Assembly (NCBI GenBank): GCA_045542755.1
Contig: JAZQLP010000058.1
Coordinates: 1 to 42,530 of the forward strand
DNA from: JAZQLP01 sp045542755
GTDB taxonomy: Bacteria; Bacillota; Clostridia; Oscillospirales; UBA644
DNA: 42,530 nucleotides
Direction of reading: 5' to 3'
Part shown: one piece after another, positions 15,468 to 24,009 of the stretch
Layout: the number at the start of each line of letters is the position of its first letter
Numbering within the stretch: position 1 is the stretch's first letter
The notes under the pieces: generated by a model
What the model was told of the DNA's origin: nothing
The model's input: only the letters and a program-made list of their open reading frames with translations
Database searches by the model: none
Program-made: the position numbers and the translations under genes

Positions 15468-17090
15468 TTAGCCGTTAATGCAATTTTTAAGGGTGGCTCT
15501 TACAGCTCCCTTTCCTTTACACATATCTTCAAAGAGCTTTTCAATCTTTTCGCCCATACCTGCGGCATAGAGGTCAAGACCGAAAATGGTGGTGTTCTGA
15601 AGTATGGGTCTTATCTTTTCGCCGTAACCGTCGGTGTTTTCGGAGAGGGTAAGTCCATCAATGTAAGGAACTACCGCTTCAAGCATAGGATCGGGGGATA
15701 CTTCAAACTTGTTGCCGTCATCGTCTATGCCCATAAGATATCTGCACCAGCCTGCAAATATTGCGGGTATCATCTTAAGACTGTGATGGTCGAGACCCTC
15801 TTTTTCCTGATAAGCCTTAACTGTTTGACCAAATCTGATAGCTAATTTCTGGGAAGTATCGGTAGCAATTCTCTGGGGAGTATCGGGCATAAAGGGGTTG
15901 GGAATTCTCTTGTTTACAACCTCATCAATGAAGGCTTTGGGGGAGATTATACCGGGGTCAACAACTACGGGAAGACCCTCTTCGTAACCTACCTTGTTAA
16001 CAAGGGCCTTAAGCTCCTCGTCCTTCATTTCCTCGGATATTTTGGTGTAACCAAGCAGACATCCGAATACTGCCAAAGCAGTATGAAGGGGATTGAGACA
16101 GGTGCAAACCTTCATTCTTTCAACTCTGTCTACGGTTTCTCTATCGGTGTACTTTACACCTGCGCTTATCTTATCGAGAGGAATTTTTCCGTTGGGGAAG
16201 AGGTCTTCCATAATAAGGTATTCTGCTTCCTCTGCGTTTACGAAGGGGGCGGTATAGCTGCCTTTGGAAGTTACAATAATATCGGTATCCTCAAATCCAC
16301 ACTCTTCAAGCATGTTCTTTACACCTGAGTCGGGTCTGGGGGTGATTTTATCTATCATGGATATGGGGAATGCTACACCGTTTACAGGATCGTTTATATA
16401 ATTGGTAAAGCCCTTAGCTGCAACACCGGCCTCTTCCCACTTTGCTGCAAATTCGGCAATAGCTGCCTTGAGTTTATCACCGTTGTGAGAGCAGTTATCC
16501 ATACTAACGAGAGCTACGGGTGTTGCGCCATTCTCGTATCTATGAAGAAGAAGCGCTGCAACCTTACCCATATAGCTTACAGGCGCGGAGGGACCGTTAT
16601 TTAAGTCAGCTTCTACTGCGGGAGCAAATTCTCCCTTTGCATTTTTAAGGCTGTAGCCCTTTTCGGTAATGGTAAATGATGCCATTTTGAGAGTGGTTGC
16701 TTCAAAAGCCTTTTTAAGCTCATTCCAATCGTTAAGGGTGCTATCAAGAATATAGGAATCTGCAACGCTTCCGATTATCTGCTTTTCAATAGAGCCGTCT
16801 GCTTTAAGGGTTACTGCAACGGACATATCATCAAAGGGTTTGAAAGCCTTGGTAACGATTTCCTCGTCAAATCCTTCTGCTGTAAGAATGCCGGTTTTTA
16901 CCATACCCTTATTAAGAAGGTCCTCGCAAAGGCGAGCGGTAAACGCTCTGAAAATATTACCGCAACCGAAGTGTACCCATTCGGGAGCTTCCTTTGTAGC
17001 CTTTATCATTTCATTTCTGTCGTAGGCAGGAACAGCAAAGCCTTTTTCCTTCCACGCCGTAGTGTTGGCTGAAAATTCTGCGAATTTCAT
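15468..17090 (-). CDS. Mannitol dehydrogenase family protein, fructuronate/tagaturonate reductase-like
   Basis: A 540-residue NAD(H)-dependent long-chain polyol/hexuronate dehydrogenase. The N-terminal Rossmann fold shows WVHFGCGNIFRAF, with the GxGxxxR nucleotide loop at about 42-48. The family's active-site block is present as LVSMDNCSHNGDKLK, and the C-terminal helical domain contains CLNPLHTALAVFGC. The family covers mannitol, arabinitol, fructuronate (UxuB) and tagaturonate (UxaB) enzymes; a roughly 540-residue form is common in Clostridia, but the exact sugar is not decidable here. No neighbouring hexuronate genes help. A clean GGAGG site lies six bases before the ATG. Probably cotranscribed with traX (18-base gap). 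Confidence 0.85.
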   Translation of the reverse strand: MKFAEFSANTTAWKEKGFAVPAYDRNEMIKATKEAPEWVHFGCGNIFRAFTARLCEDLLNKGMVKTGILTAEGFDEEIVTKAFKPFDDMSVAVTLKADGSIEKQIIGSVADSYILDSTLNDWNELKKAFEATTLKMASFTITEKGYSLKNAKGEFAPAVEADLNNGPSAPVSYMGKVAALLLHRYENGATPVALVSMDNCSHNGDKLKAAIAEFAAKWEEAGVAAKGFTNYINDPVNGVAFPISMIDKITPRPDSGVKNMLEECGFEDTDIIVTSKGSYTAPFVNAEEAEYLIMEDLFPNGKIPLDKISAGVKYTDRETVDRVERMKVCTCLNPLHTALAVFGCLLGYTKISEEMKDEELKALVNKVGYEEGLPVVVDPGIISPKAFIDEVVNKRIPNPFMPDTPQRIATDTSQKLAIRFGQTVKAYQEKEGLDHHSLKMIPAIFAGWCRYLMGIDDDGNKFEVSPDPMLEAVVPYIDGLTLSENTDGYGEKIRPILQNTTIFGLDLYAAGMGEKIEKLFEDMCKGKGAVRATLKNCING

Positions 17091-17108
17091 TGTTATCCTC
17101 CATAAAAT

Positions 17109-17813
17109 TTATATGAATTTAAGTAAATAGAGTACAATTAGGTGAAGGGGATAGAATAGGTAAAATAAATATCCCATAGGTCGGGGGCAACCTCTTTTTC
17201 CGTTGTAAATGAAGATGAATATCAAAGAGACAAGCCCGAATAAATGAATTGGTGATGACAGTCCGTAAACCAGAGTGCCTTTCAAGAAACTGTTATACCA
17301 TTCTGCGAATATGTATAAAAGATAGGCTCCTCCGAGAAAAAGAACCTGCTTTGGCGTGCTCTTTTTTGCGTGGTATAAAGCTATTATCATAAGTACGCCG
17401 AGCCAGTTCCAGTCGGTATAAAAATACTGCGCCTGGTACATACAAATTAGATAGGCTAAAAGTCTGGTAAGAGGCACTTTTGTCTTCTTTTCAAGGATTT
17501 CTCCCAAAGTAAGAGCAAGAACACCCAAAAATATGGTAAAAATTACGTTTGATGGATAATATGGCTTATCGGGAGTAAGATTAAAAGCCAACCTGTAGGG
17601 TAATTCGGATATTACTGCGAATATCAACAGTCTTAGGAGGTACCTGAACTTATTCCTGGTTTTTTCAAAGCCCTCTGCGGCAAAAAATGCCATTATTGGC
17701 ATGGTTAGACGGCCAATAATCCTTAACATTGTGGTTTGTGGGAAGAATATATACCCAACGTGGTCAATAACCATTGCGATTATGGCTATTAACTTGATTG
17801 CAAATGCTGACAT
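17109..17813 (-). CDS. TraX family membrane protein
   Basis: A 234-residue polytopic membrane protein (about eight helices). It starts with the TraX family hallmark FAIKLIAIIAMVIDHVGYIFFP and contains RIIGRLTMPIMAFFAAEGF, ending with YLFYLFYPLHLIVLYLL. TraX of F plasmids N-acetylates pilin; chromosomal relatives in Bacillota are uncharacterised and resemble membrane acyltransferases. No conjugation genes are nearby, so the plasmid name should not be read as evidence of transfer. It starts 10 bases after radA with no obvious ribosome site, suggesting translation coupled to radA. Confidence 0.87.
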   Translation of the reverse strand: MSAFAIKLIAIIAMVIDHVGYIFFPQTTMLRIIGRLTMPIMAFFAAEGFEKTRNKFRYLLRLLIFAVISELPYRLAFNLTPDKPYYPSNVIFTIFLGVLALTLGEILEKKTKVPLTRLLAYLICMYQAQYFYTDWNWLGVLMIIALYHAKKSTPKQVLFLGGAYLLYIFAEWYNSFLKGTLVYGLSSPIHLFGLVSLIFIFIYNGKRGCPRPMGYLFYLFYPLHLIVLYLLKFI

Positions 17814-17823
17814 ATTATTGTGC

Positions 17824-19185
17824 TTAAAGCTTGGAAAATGCTTCTCTTATAGACGATACGCCTATAAGTTCTATGCCGTATCTTTTACGGGGGAGTTTGT
17901 TTCTTGCAGGGTACAGGCAACGTTTGAATCCGAAGCTCTCGGCTTCTTCGATTCTTTTATCAAGATGAGCTACATTTCTTACTTCGCCGGCCAATCCTAA
18001 TTCTCCGATAAGTATTGTGTCATCGGGGATAATAAAGTCTTTTAGGGCTGAGGCCATTGCCGTAGCGATAGCTAGATCCGCCGCAGGCTCCGAGATTCTC
18101 AGGCCACCGATAACGTTAAGGTAAACGTCGGAGTTTCCAAAGTATAGCCCGCAACGTTTTTCCAAAACAGCAATAAGCAAGTTTAGTCTGTTATAGTCAA
18201 ATCCCGTTGATGTTCTTCTTGGTGCAGGGAAGGGAGTCTGTGATACAAGACTCTGTATTTCGGCTATAATAGGACGAGTACCTTCAAGTGTGCATACCGT
18301 GGCTATGCCCGATATGTTTTCAGGTTTACCGTCAAGAAACAGTCTGGAGGGATTCTCTATTTCAAGAAGTCCTTCACCTGTCATTTCAAAAACGCCTATT
18401 TCATTGGTGGAGCCAAAACGGTTTTTTACAGCGCGAAGTATACGGCAATCAAGGTTGCGTTCTCCTTCAAAATAGAGAACGGTATCTACCATGTGTTCCA
18501 TTACTTTTGGGCCTGCAATAGAGCCTTCTTTATTGACGTGACCAACAATGAATACGGGTACGGAAGTCGTTTTGCAGGTACGCATAAGAGATGCTGTACA
18601 TTCTTTTACCTGAGTTACGCTCCCGGGTGAAGATGTGACGGCAGGGTGAGAAACGGTCTGTATGGAGTCTATAATAACCAGATCAGGCTTTCCCTTTTCG
18701 ATAATGGCGCAAATCTCCTCAATATCGGTTTCGGTAATAATAAAGAGATTTGGGTTGTCAACGCCGATTCTTTCAGCTCTCATTTTGAGCTGAGCAGGGG
18801 ATTCCTCTCCTGCAACGTAATATATTACCTTATCTTTAGGCAATGTCTTGCAGGTTTGGAGAAGTACGGTGGATTTTCCTATACCCGGCTCACCGCTGAG
18901 AAGTACAAGGGATCCGAGAACGAGTCCGCCGCCGAGAACTCTGTCAAGTTCGCCGATACCCGTGGAGGTCCGCTTTTCAAGGGCAGGGTCCAAGGTCATA
19001 AGAGATATGGGGGTGGCCGACGTCAGAGTTGATATGGGCTTTTTTACGGAAGGCTCTGCTCTCTGTACCTCTTCGGTAAGAGTGTTCCAGGCTCCGCAGC
19101 CCATACATTTGCCCGACCATTTAGGACTTACGTAGCCGCATTCGGTGCATACGTATACGGTTTTTGTTTTATCTTTTTGCGCCAT
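17824..19185 (-). CDS. radA: DNA repair protein RadA
   Basis: A RecA-like branch-migration ATPase that acts in homologous recombination. An N-terminal zinc finger (C13, C16, C27, C30) precedes Walker A GEPGIGKST, a Walker B strand LVIIDSIQT, and the RadA-specific KNRFGS motif (AVKNRFGSTNEIGVF). The C-terminal third is a Lon-protease-like domain (DVYLNVIGGLRI, AIATAMASAL, GELGLAGEVR). The length of 453 residues is normal. The start ATG has GGGGAAAG upstream and a promoter about 50 bases before the coding region. It heads a probable four-gene minus-strand unit. Confidence 0.97.
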   Translation of the reverse strand: MAQKDKTKTVYVCTECGYVSPKWSGKCMGCGAWNTLTEEVQRAEPSVKKPISTLTSATPISLMTLDPALEKRTSTGIGELDRVLGGGLVLGSLVLLSGEPGIGKSTVLLQTCKTLPKDKVIYYVAGEESPAQLKMRAERIGVDNPNLFIITETDIEEICAIIEKGKPDLVIIDSIQTVSHPAVTSSPGSVTQVKECTASLMRTCKTTSVPVFIVGHVNKEGSIAGPKVMEHMVDTVLYFEGERNLDCRILRAVKNRFGSTNEIGVFEMTGEGLLEIENPSRLFLDGKPENISGIATVCTLEGTRPIIAEIQSLVSQTPFPAPRRTSTGFDYNRLNLLIAVLEKRCGLYFGNSDVYLNVIGGLRISEPAADLAIATAMASALKDFIIPDDTILIGELGLAGEVRNVAHLDKRIEEAESFGFKRCLYPARNKLPRKRYGIELIGVSSIREAFSKL

Positions 19186-19220
19186 AAGTCTTTCCCCTGT
19201 GTCAATATTTCTTATCTTTT

Positions 19221-19249
19221 ATTATAACATAGAATATGTGTTTTGAAAA
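19221..19249 (-). promoter_or_regulatory. Probable promoter of radA
   Basis: On the minus strand TTTTCA (19249-19244, weak), a 17-base spacer and TATAAT (19226-19221). Confidence 0.6.
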
Positions 19250-19349
19250 GATATTTAAGGTAATGTTCCTTTTTTATTCATAAACGGAATGTCGGGATGA
19301 AGACAGCCTTGTAAAAGCTCTTATTTTTTTAATAATATCGGGGAATCTA

Positions 19350-19378
19350 TTGACAAATTACTCTTTATGTGGTAAAAT
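19350..19378 (+). promoter_or_regulatory. Sigma-A promoter of the glycosyltransferase-glucokinase unit
   Basis: TTGACA at 19350-19355, a 17-base spacer and TAAAAT at 19373-19378. The roughly 80-base leader contains two copies of TCTTTGAA spaced 10 bases apart (19406 and 19416). The rest of the divergent 19186-19463 gap shows only the two promoters and AT-rich sequence. Confidence 0.85.
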
Positions 19379-19463
19379 AACCAGTGTGACATAAAGGAAC
19401 TTGATTCTTTGAAAATCTTTGAATTTGTTTTGGGTCGCATAAGGCGGCTTGTGGAGATTTTTT

Positions 19464-21710
19464 ATGAAGGTTTTACTTTATTGTGACGTTCACGATAAAA
19501 CCGTGAGCGACGATACTCTCAAGGCGGTGGAGTCGAGAGTTCGTGTTCTTACCGCCGCAAATATCCCTTATACTTTGAATCCTAACGACGACTACGATAT
19601 AATGGAGATTGACCCTGCCTATTTTCTTAATCCGTTTCCTCTTTCGGAAGCAAGAAAAAAAGGCGCAGCAATCGTTGTGAACGCTCATTACGTTAAAAAA
19701 GACAGAGCGGGCGCAATATCTTTTTCCGTAAAAGGGGATAAGGTTCTTAAACCTGTTCTTACTGCTCTTTTACAGAAGAATGATACTATTGTCGTTCCTT
19801 CCGAATATTCCGCTCAACAGCTTAGGGATTCGGGGATTAAGAATAACATAGTCTCTATTCCTCGCTCGGTAATTTCTGAAAGTACTTCTCGTATACAGCG
19901 TAACGTTCGTACCTTTAGGCGTTTCTTTTCCCTTGGGGATGAGAAGGTGGCCGTAGGTATCGGTCCCATGACCAAGGAGAACGGCTTTGAGGATTTTATT
20001 CTTCTTGCAAAACGGCTTCCCCAGCATAAGTTTATATGGATGGGCGGCATTTACGCTTCCGAAGTAATTTCTTCTATATCGGCTTCTCTTACTAAAGATA
20101 TTCCTTCGAATATGAGTTGCGTCCGATTGGTTTCACGTGAGGTCTTTTGGGGCGGTCTTGCAGGGGCAGATACTGTACTTTTTCCCTCTGAAGATATGAC
20201 CGTTTATACCGACGTGATTCAGGCTATGGCATTGGGTGGCCTTTGTATATTAAGAGAGCAACCTCTTTATGCTGAGTTTGCAAAGGAAAGAGAAAATTGC
20301 ATTATTGCAGCTAATTTTGATGATTTCTATTCAAAAGTTGAATACTATATCGGTGTTGGTAGTGATAAGATCCGTCAGTCTGCAAAACAGACAGGCGCTT
20401 CATACAAGTCTGACGTGATAGGGGAAAGGTACAAAACCCTTTACTCAAACGTTATGTCTGAACTGGTTATGAGCAGAATTGAGTCATATGCGGAGCTTCA
20501 CGAAAGACCGGATGCTCTTAATATAGGCCTCTTTTCAGAGACTTATCCTCCCGACGTTAACGGCGTTGCCGTATCGGTTCGTACCCTGAGAAATCAGCTT
20601 CTTGCTATGGGCCATAACGTGTACGTGATTACTCCTGCTTCAGATACCAAGCTTTTCGGTACTGAATTTAACAGTGGTATTCTTCGTATTCCCGCTATTA
20701 AGCTCAAAAAACTGTACGGTTACAGGCTCGGACAACCTTTAAGTGCTGTCGCTATGAATTATATCAAGAAAATGAAACTCCACGTTATTCATAATAACGG
20801 TGAGGTATCTATGCGTCTATTGGCAGAAATGGCGGCGAAAAAGTACGGAATCCCTATGGTTTATACCTACCATACGATGATAGAGGATTATACCCATTAT
20901 GTGGATAAGGGCGGGTATTTTGAAGATACTGCCAAAAGAATAGTAAACGGGTATACCAGAAGGATGTCGGAGCATTACAACAGACTTATTGCTCCCACCG
21001 AAAAGACAGAAAAGGCTCTTTTGCGCTTCGGAGTTAAAAAGCCCATAGACATTATTCCCACGGGAATAGATACCCAACGTTTACGTCCCGAGAATGTAGA
21101 TAGTGAAAAACTCTCTGAAATCAAAAAAACTCTCGGCATCGAGAATTGTTTTACCCTATGCTACGTTGGACGCCTGGCTCCCGAAAAAAATGTGTCCTTT
21201 ATATTGGACAACATTAAGAAAGCAAATGACGCTGTCGGTGGGTTAAAGTTCGTTATAACGGGATACGGTCCCTCTGAGGCGGATTTGAAAGCTCAGGTAA
21301 AGGAATTGGGTCTTGAGTCAATAGTCGTATTTGCAGGTAAGCAAAAGCCCGAAGAGATACAGTATTACTTCGCTTTGGGAGATGCGTTCGTTACTGCATC
21401 CACCTCTGAAACCCAAGGCTTGACCTACATCGAGGCTATGGGTGCGGGTGTGCCCGTAATTGCAAGGTTTGACGAGTGTCTTTCTAACGTTCTTATTCAA
21501 GACGTGACAGGGTTTGAATTTACCGATGGAGACAGCTTCGTTAAAGAAGTCGTTGCCTTTAAGAATCTTTCTTCCGAAAAGAGGGAAGAGTTAAGAAACA
21601 GTGTTCTTGCAAAAGCCGAAGAATATTCGTTGGAAAATTTCGGTGCTAAGATCGTAAAGTCCTATACAGCGGCTATACGGGACAAGCGTGCCGGAAATAA
21701 AATATACTGA
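19464..21710 (+). CDS. Two-domain GT4-type glycosyltransferase, probable glycolipid synthesis
   Basis: A 748-residue protein with two GT-B glycosyltransferase units. Residues about 1-340 form an atypical GT4 domain (start MKVLLYCDVH, with IGPMTKENGFEDFILLAKRLP and MGGIY). In the position of the GT4 donor-site motif it reads DVIQAMALGG, with Gln where family members have Glu. Residues about 350-748 are a canonical GT4 domain: GLFSETYPPDVNGVAVSVRTL, YTYHTMIEDYTHYV, IPTGID, YVGRLAPEKN and TSETQGLTYIEAMGAG with an intact EX7E. The C-terminal half resembles monoglucosyldiacylglycerol synthases and the N-terminal half the partner that adds a second sugar, which are separate neighbouring genes in streptococci. 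The ATG at 19464 has GGAGA six bases upstream. Confidence 0.82.
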   Translation: MKVLLYCDVHDKTVSDDTLKAVESRVRVLTAANIPYTLNPNDDYDIMEIDPAYFLNPFPLSEARKKGAAIVVNAHYVKKDRAGAISFSVKGDKVLKPVLTALLQKNDTIVVPSEYSAQQLRDSGIKNNIVSIPRSVISESTSRIQRNVRTFRRFFSLGDEKVAVGIGPMTKENGFEDFILLAKRLPQHKFIWMGGIYASEVISSISASLTKDIPSNMSCVRLVSREVFWGGLAGADTVLFPSEDMTVYTDVIQAMALGGLCILREQPLYAEFAKERENCIIAANFDDFYSKVEYYIGVGSDKIRQSAKQTGASYKSDVIGERYKTLYSNVMSELVMSRIESYAELHERPDALNIGLFSETYPPDVNGVAVSVRTLRNQLLAMGHNVYVITPASDTKLFGTEFNSGILRIPAIKLKKLYGYRLGQPLSAVAMNYIKKMKLHVIHNNGEVSMRLLAEMAAKKYGIPMVYTYHTMIEDYTHYVDKGGYFEDTAKRIVNGYTRRMSEHYNRLIAPTEKTEKALLRFGVKKPIDIIPTGIDTQRLRPENVDSEKLSEIKKTLGIENCFTLCYVGRLAPEKNVSFILDNIKKANDAVGGLKFVITGYGPSEADLKAQVKELGLESIVVFAGKQKPEEIQYYFALGDAFVTASTSETQGLTYIEAMGAGVPVIARFDECLSNVLIQDVTGFEFTDGDSFVKEVVAFKNLSSEKREELRNSVLAKAEEYSLENFGAKIVKSYTAAIRDKRAGNKIY

Positions 21711-21743
21711 AAATAAATTATTCATAAACTGGAGGAACTCTAA

Positions 21744-22691
21744 ATGTATTATGTTGGTGTAGACCTCGGCGGTACTAATATTGCTGTCGGCATAGTTACC
21801 TACGAGGGTAAGATCATCGCAAAGAAGTCCGTAAAAACCATGGCAGACCGTCCTTTTGAGGAAATCATTAAGGATATGGCAGACTGCACTCTTTCTCTTC
21901 TTAAGGAAAATAATATTTCCCTTGATGAAGTTAAGAGTATCGGTATCGGCTCTCCCGGTTCCCTTGATACCGAAAACGGCGTTCTTGTTTATGCAAACAA
22001 TTTCCAGAACGGCCGTAACATACCCATGAAGGCTATTCTTCAGAAGTATATAGACAAGCCCGTTTATATCGGCAACGACGCAAACGTTGCAGCTCTCGGT
22101 GAGGTTATTGCCGGTGCGGCTAAGGGTTACAAAAACGCTGTAATGATCACTCTCGGTACCGGCGTTGGCGGCGGTATCGTTATCAACGGCGAAATATACG
22201 AAGGTCAGTATTCCGCAGGCGCAGAAATGGGCCATATCGTAGTTGTTCATAACGGTGAACAGTGTTCTTGCGGCAGAAAGGGCTGTTGGGAAGCGTATGC
22301 TTCTGCTACCGCTCTTATCAGACAGACCAAGGCTGCTATGGAAGCTCATCCCGAATCCCTTATGACCAAGGTCGCAGAGGCTGAAGGTAAGGTAAGCGGC
22401 AGAACTGCTTTTGATGCTGCAAAGAAGGGCGACGAAGTAGCTCTTGACGTTGTTAAGAACTATATCGAGTACATAGCTGAAGGCCTCGTTGACATTGTTA
22501 ACGTATTCAGACCCGAAGTTATCCTTATCGGTGGCGGTATCTGTAACGAAGGTGATTATCTCCTTAATCCTCTTAAGGCCTTCGTTAACACCAATACTTA
22601 CGGCGGTGGACTCCATCCCGAGCAGAAGATTGCTATTGCTGCTCTCGGTAACGACGCAGGTATTATCGGTGCTGCTCTTCTTAAGAGATAA
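21744..22691 (+). CDS. glcK: ROK family glucokinase
   Basis: A cytoplasmic sugar kinase producing glucose 6-phosphate. The N-terminal phosphate loop DLGGTNIAVGI, the sugar/catalytic block YIGNDANVAALGE (catalytic Asp in GNDAN), the adenosine motif TLGTGVGGGIVINGEI, and the ROK zinc site GHIVVV followed by CSCGRKGCWE are all present. The length of 315 residues and the CxCGxxGCxE motif fit ROK glucokinases rather than repressors, because there is no DNA-binding domain. GGAGGA precedes the ATG. It follows the glycosyltransferase by 33 bases without a terminator, so it may feed glucose 6-phosphate toward UDP-glucose for that enzyme; this link is inference. Confidence 0.93.
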   Translation: MYYVGVDLGGTNIAVGIVTYEGKIIAKKSVKTMADRPFEEIIKDMADCTLSLLKENNISLDEVKSIGIGSPGSLDTENGVLVYANNFQNGRNIPMKAILQKYIDKPVYIGNDANVAALGEVIAGAAKGYKNAVMITLGTGVGGGIVINGEIYEGQYSAGAEMGHIVVVHNGEQCSCGRKGCWEAYASATALIRQTKAAMEAHPESLMTKVAEAEGKVSGRTAFDAAKKGDEVALDVVKNYIEYIAEGLVDIVNVFRPEVILIGGGICNEGDYLLNPLKAFVNTNTYGGGLHPEQKIAIAALGNDAGIIGAALLKR

Positions 22692-22718
22692 GTTAAAAAA
22701 ACAATTTTGATTCTAATC

Positions 22719-22756
22719 GAAGAAACGCTATCCGAAAGATAGCGTTTCTTCTCTAA
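22719..22756 (+). terminator. Probable intrinsic terminator after glcK
   Basis: A 14-base-pair stem (22719-22732 with 22738-22751) closing a CGAAA loop. Only a weak pyrimidine tail (TCT then AAATTT) follows, so termination may be partial. Confidence 0.6.
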
Positions 22757-22781
22757 ATTTGCCTGAAATATACGGTGTGAT

Positions 22782-23768
22782 ATGCGAGAAGTAAAAATAG
22801 GTCGCAACGACGGCGGCCAGCGACTTGACAGGTTCATGGAAAAGAAATTTCCAACCATGCCCAAGAGTCTTATTCAGAAATATTTGCGACTCAAATGTGT
22901 AAGAGTGAACGGCGTAAAACAACCAAAGGGTAATACTATGCTCTTTGAGGGTGACGTGCTGAACTTTTATATCAGCGACGAATTTTTTGGTGGGGCAGAG
23001 GCAGAGAAAATAAAGAAGGATAGCTTTTTGTCTGTAAAGCCCTCTTTTGCCGTGGCATATGAGGATGAAAATGTTTTAATAGTGGATAAACCTGCGGGTT
23101 TAATATCCCAGAGCGACGACAAGGAGAGCTACAATACTCTCGCAAATCATGTAAAGGCGTATCTGTATAATAAAGGCGAATATGACCCGCAGAGTGAACA
23201 GGCATTTGCTCCTGCGCTTTGCAACCGCCTTGACAAAAATACCCAGGGACTGGTTATTGCAGCAAAAAATGCGGAATCCTTGCGTATATTGAACCTCAAA
23301 ATAAAAAACAGAGAAGTTAAAAAAAGCTATCTTTGTCTTGTTTATGGAGTTATGCCCAAAAAGAGTGATACGCTCTATGCTTGGCTTAAAAAGGATTCTA
23401 CGGAAAATATTGTAAAAGTAACGGCGGATAAAAAGAACGGGTCGAAGGAAATAATAACATCCTACGAGGTTTTGGCCACCGACGGCAAAGTCTCTCTTTT
23501 GCGTATAGGATTACAGACCGGAAGAACCCACCAGATACGCGCGCATATGGCTTTTATCGGTCATCCTCTTTTGGGGGATACAAAGTACGGAACCAAGGAT
23601 AAAGACTGCCCTTTTATGTATCAGGCGCTGGCCTCGGTGGAACTTGAATTCGCTTTTAAGGGCGAGTCAACGGCTCTTGATTATCTCAACGGAAAGAAAA
23701 TAACAACCACCCCGTTTTTTTCTTCATATACGGGTTTTTCGTTTGAATTAAAAAATCTTCAAAAGTAA
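22782..23768 (+). CDS. RluA/RluD family pseudouridine synthase
   Basis: Converts specific uridines of rRNA or tRNA to pseudouridine. The N-terminal S4 RNA-binding domain spans about residues 10-70 (RLDRFMEKKFPTMPKSLIQKYLR). The catalytic domain begins VAYEDENVLIVDKPAGLISQ, with the catalytic Asp at D151 in CNRLDKNTQGLVIAAK. The RluA motif III region reads LQTGRTHQIRAHMAFIGHPLLGDTKYG. The 328-residue length is usual for the RluC/RluD group. The exact target base is not determinable. Only a weak ribosome site (GGTG) precedes the ATG, and no promoter is evident, so it may depend on readthrough past the hairpin upstream. Confidence 0.9.
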   Translation: MREVKIGRNDGGQRLDRFMEKKFPTMPKSLIQKYLRLKCVRVNGVKQPKGNTMLFEGDVLNFYISDEFFGGAEAEKIKKDSFLSVKPSFAVAYEDENVLIVDKPAGLISQSDDKESYNTLANHVKAYLYNKGEYDPQSEQAFAPALCNRLDKNTQGLVIAAKNAESLRILNLKIKNREVKKSYLCLVYGVMPKKSDTLYAWLKKDSTENIVKVTADKKNGSKEIITSYEVLATDGKVSLLRIGLQTGRTHQIRAHMAFIGHPLLGDTKYGTKDKDCPFMYQALASVELEFAFKGESTALDYLNGKKITTTPFFSSYTGFSFELKNLQK

Positions 23769-23789
23769 ACAAAAATTCATATAAAACAC

Positions 23790-23818
23790 TTGACAAAATT
23801 CTGCAAATAGTATATTAT
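23790..23818 (+). promoter_or_regulatory. Sigma-A promoter of the pot operon
   Basis: TTGACA at 23790-23795, a 17-base spacer and TATTAT at 23813-23818. Predicted start is near 23825, giving an unusually long leader of about 185 bases. Confidence 0.85.
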
Positions 23819-23824
23819 TATTAC

Positions 23825-24009
23825 ATAAAAGTCTGTTGCCGAAGTGCAGTCTCCGTTTTTACGTTTATTTTTGCCGCGGCAATTGATTTTTTTCTTTATT
23901 TATATATATTCCCCGCTAAGGAATATGAGGCGGCAGTAGCCTCCGCTTCCACAGAGTGTATATGACTGTGGTGTATAAAAAATACAGTATTCAGATGGGA
24001 GATAGATAG
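23825..24009 (+). promoter_or_regulatory. Long structured 5' leader of the polyamine transport operon, possible cis-regulatory RNA
   Basis: TTGCCG occurs twice (23836 and 23871) and both copies can pair with CGGCAA (23877-23882), which is followed within five bases by T7 (23887-23893). This allows competing local and long-range pairings. Downstream are three closely placed hairpins: 23906-23912/23920-23926 (7 bp), 23927-23931/23939-23943 (5 bp) and 23949-23954/23966-23971 (6 bp). The ribosome site GGGAG follows near 23998. I cannot match it to a named riboswitch class; regulation by attenuation is inference. Confidence 0.5.

Noticed and set aside
17109..17813. TraX homologue as a sign of a conjugative element
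   Set aside because: No other transfer genes, integrase or att-like repeats are present, and the gene sits between chromosomal housekeeping genes.
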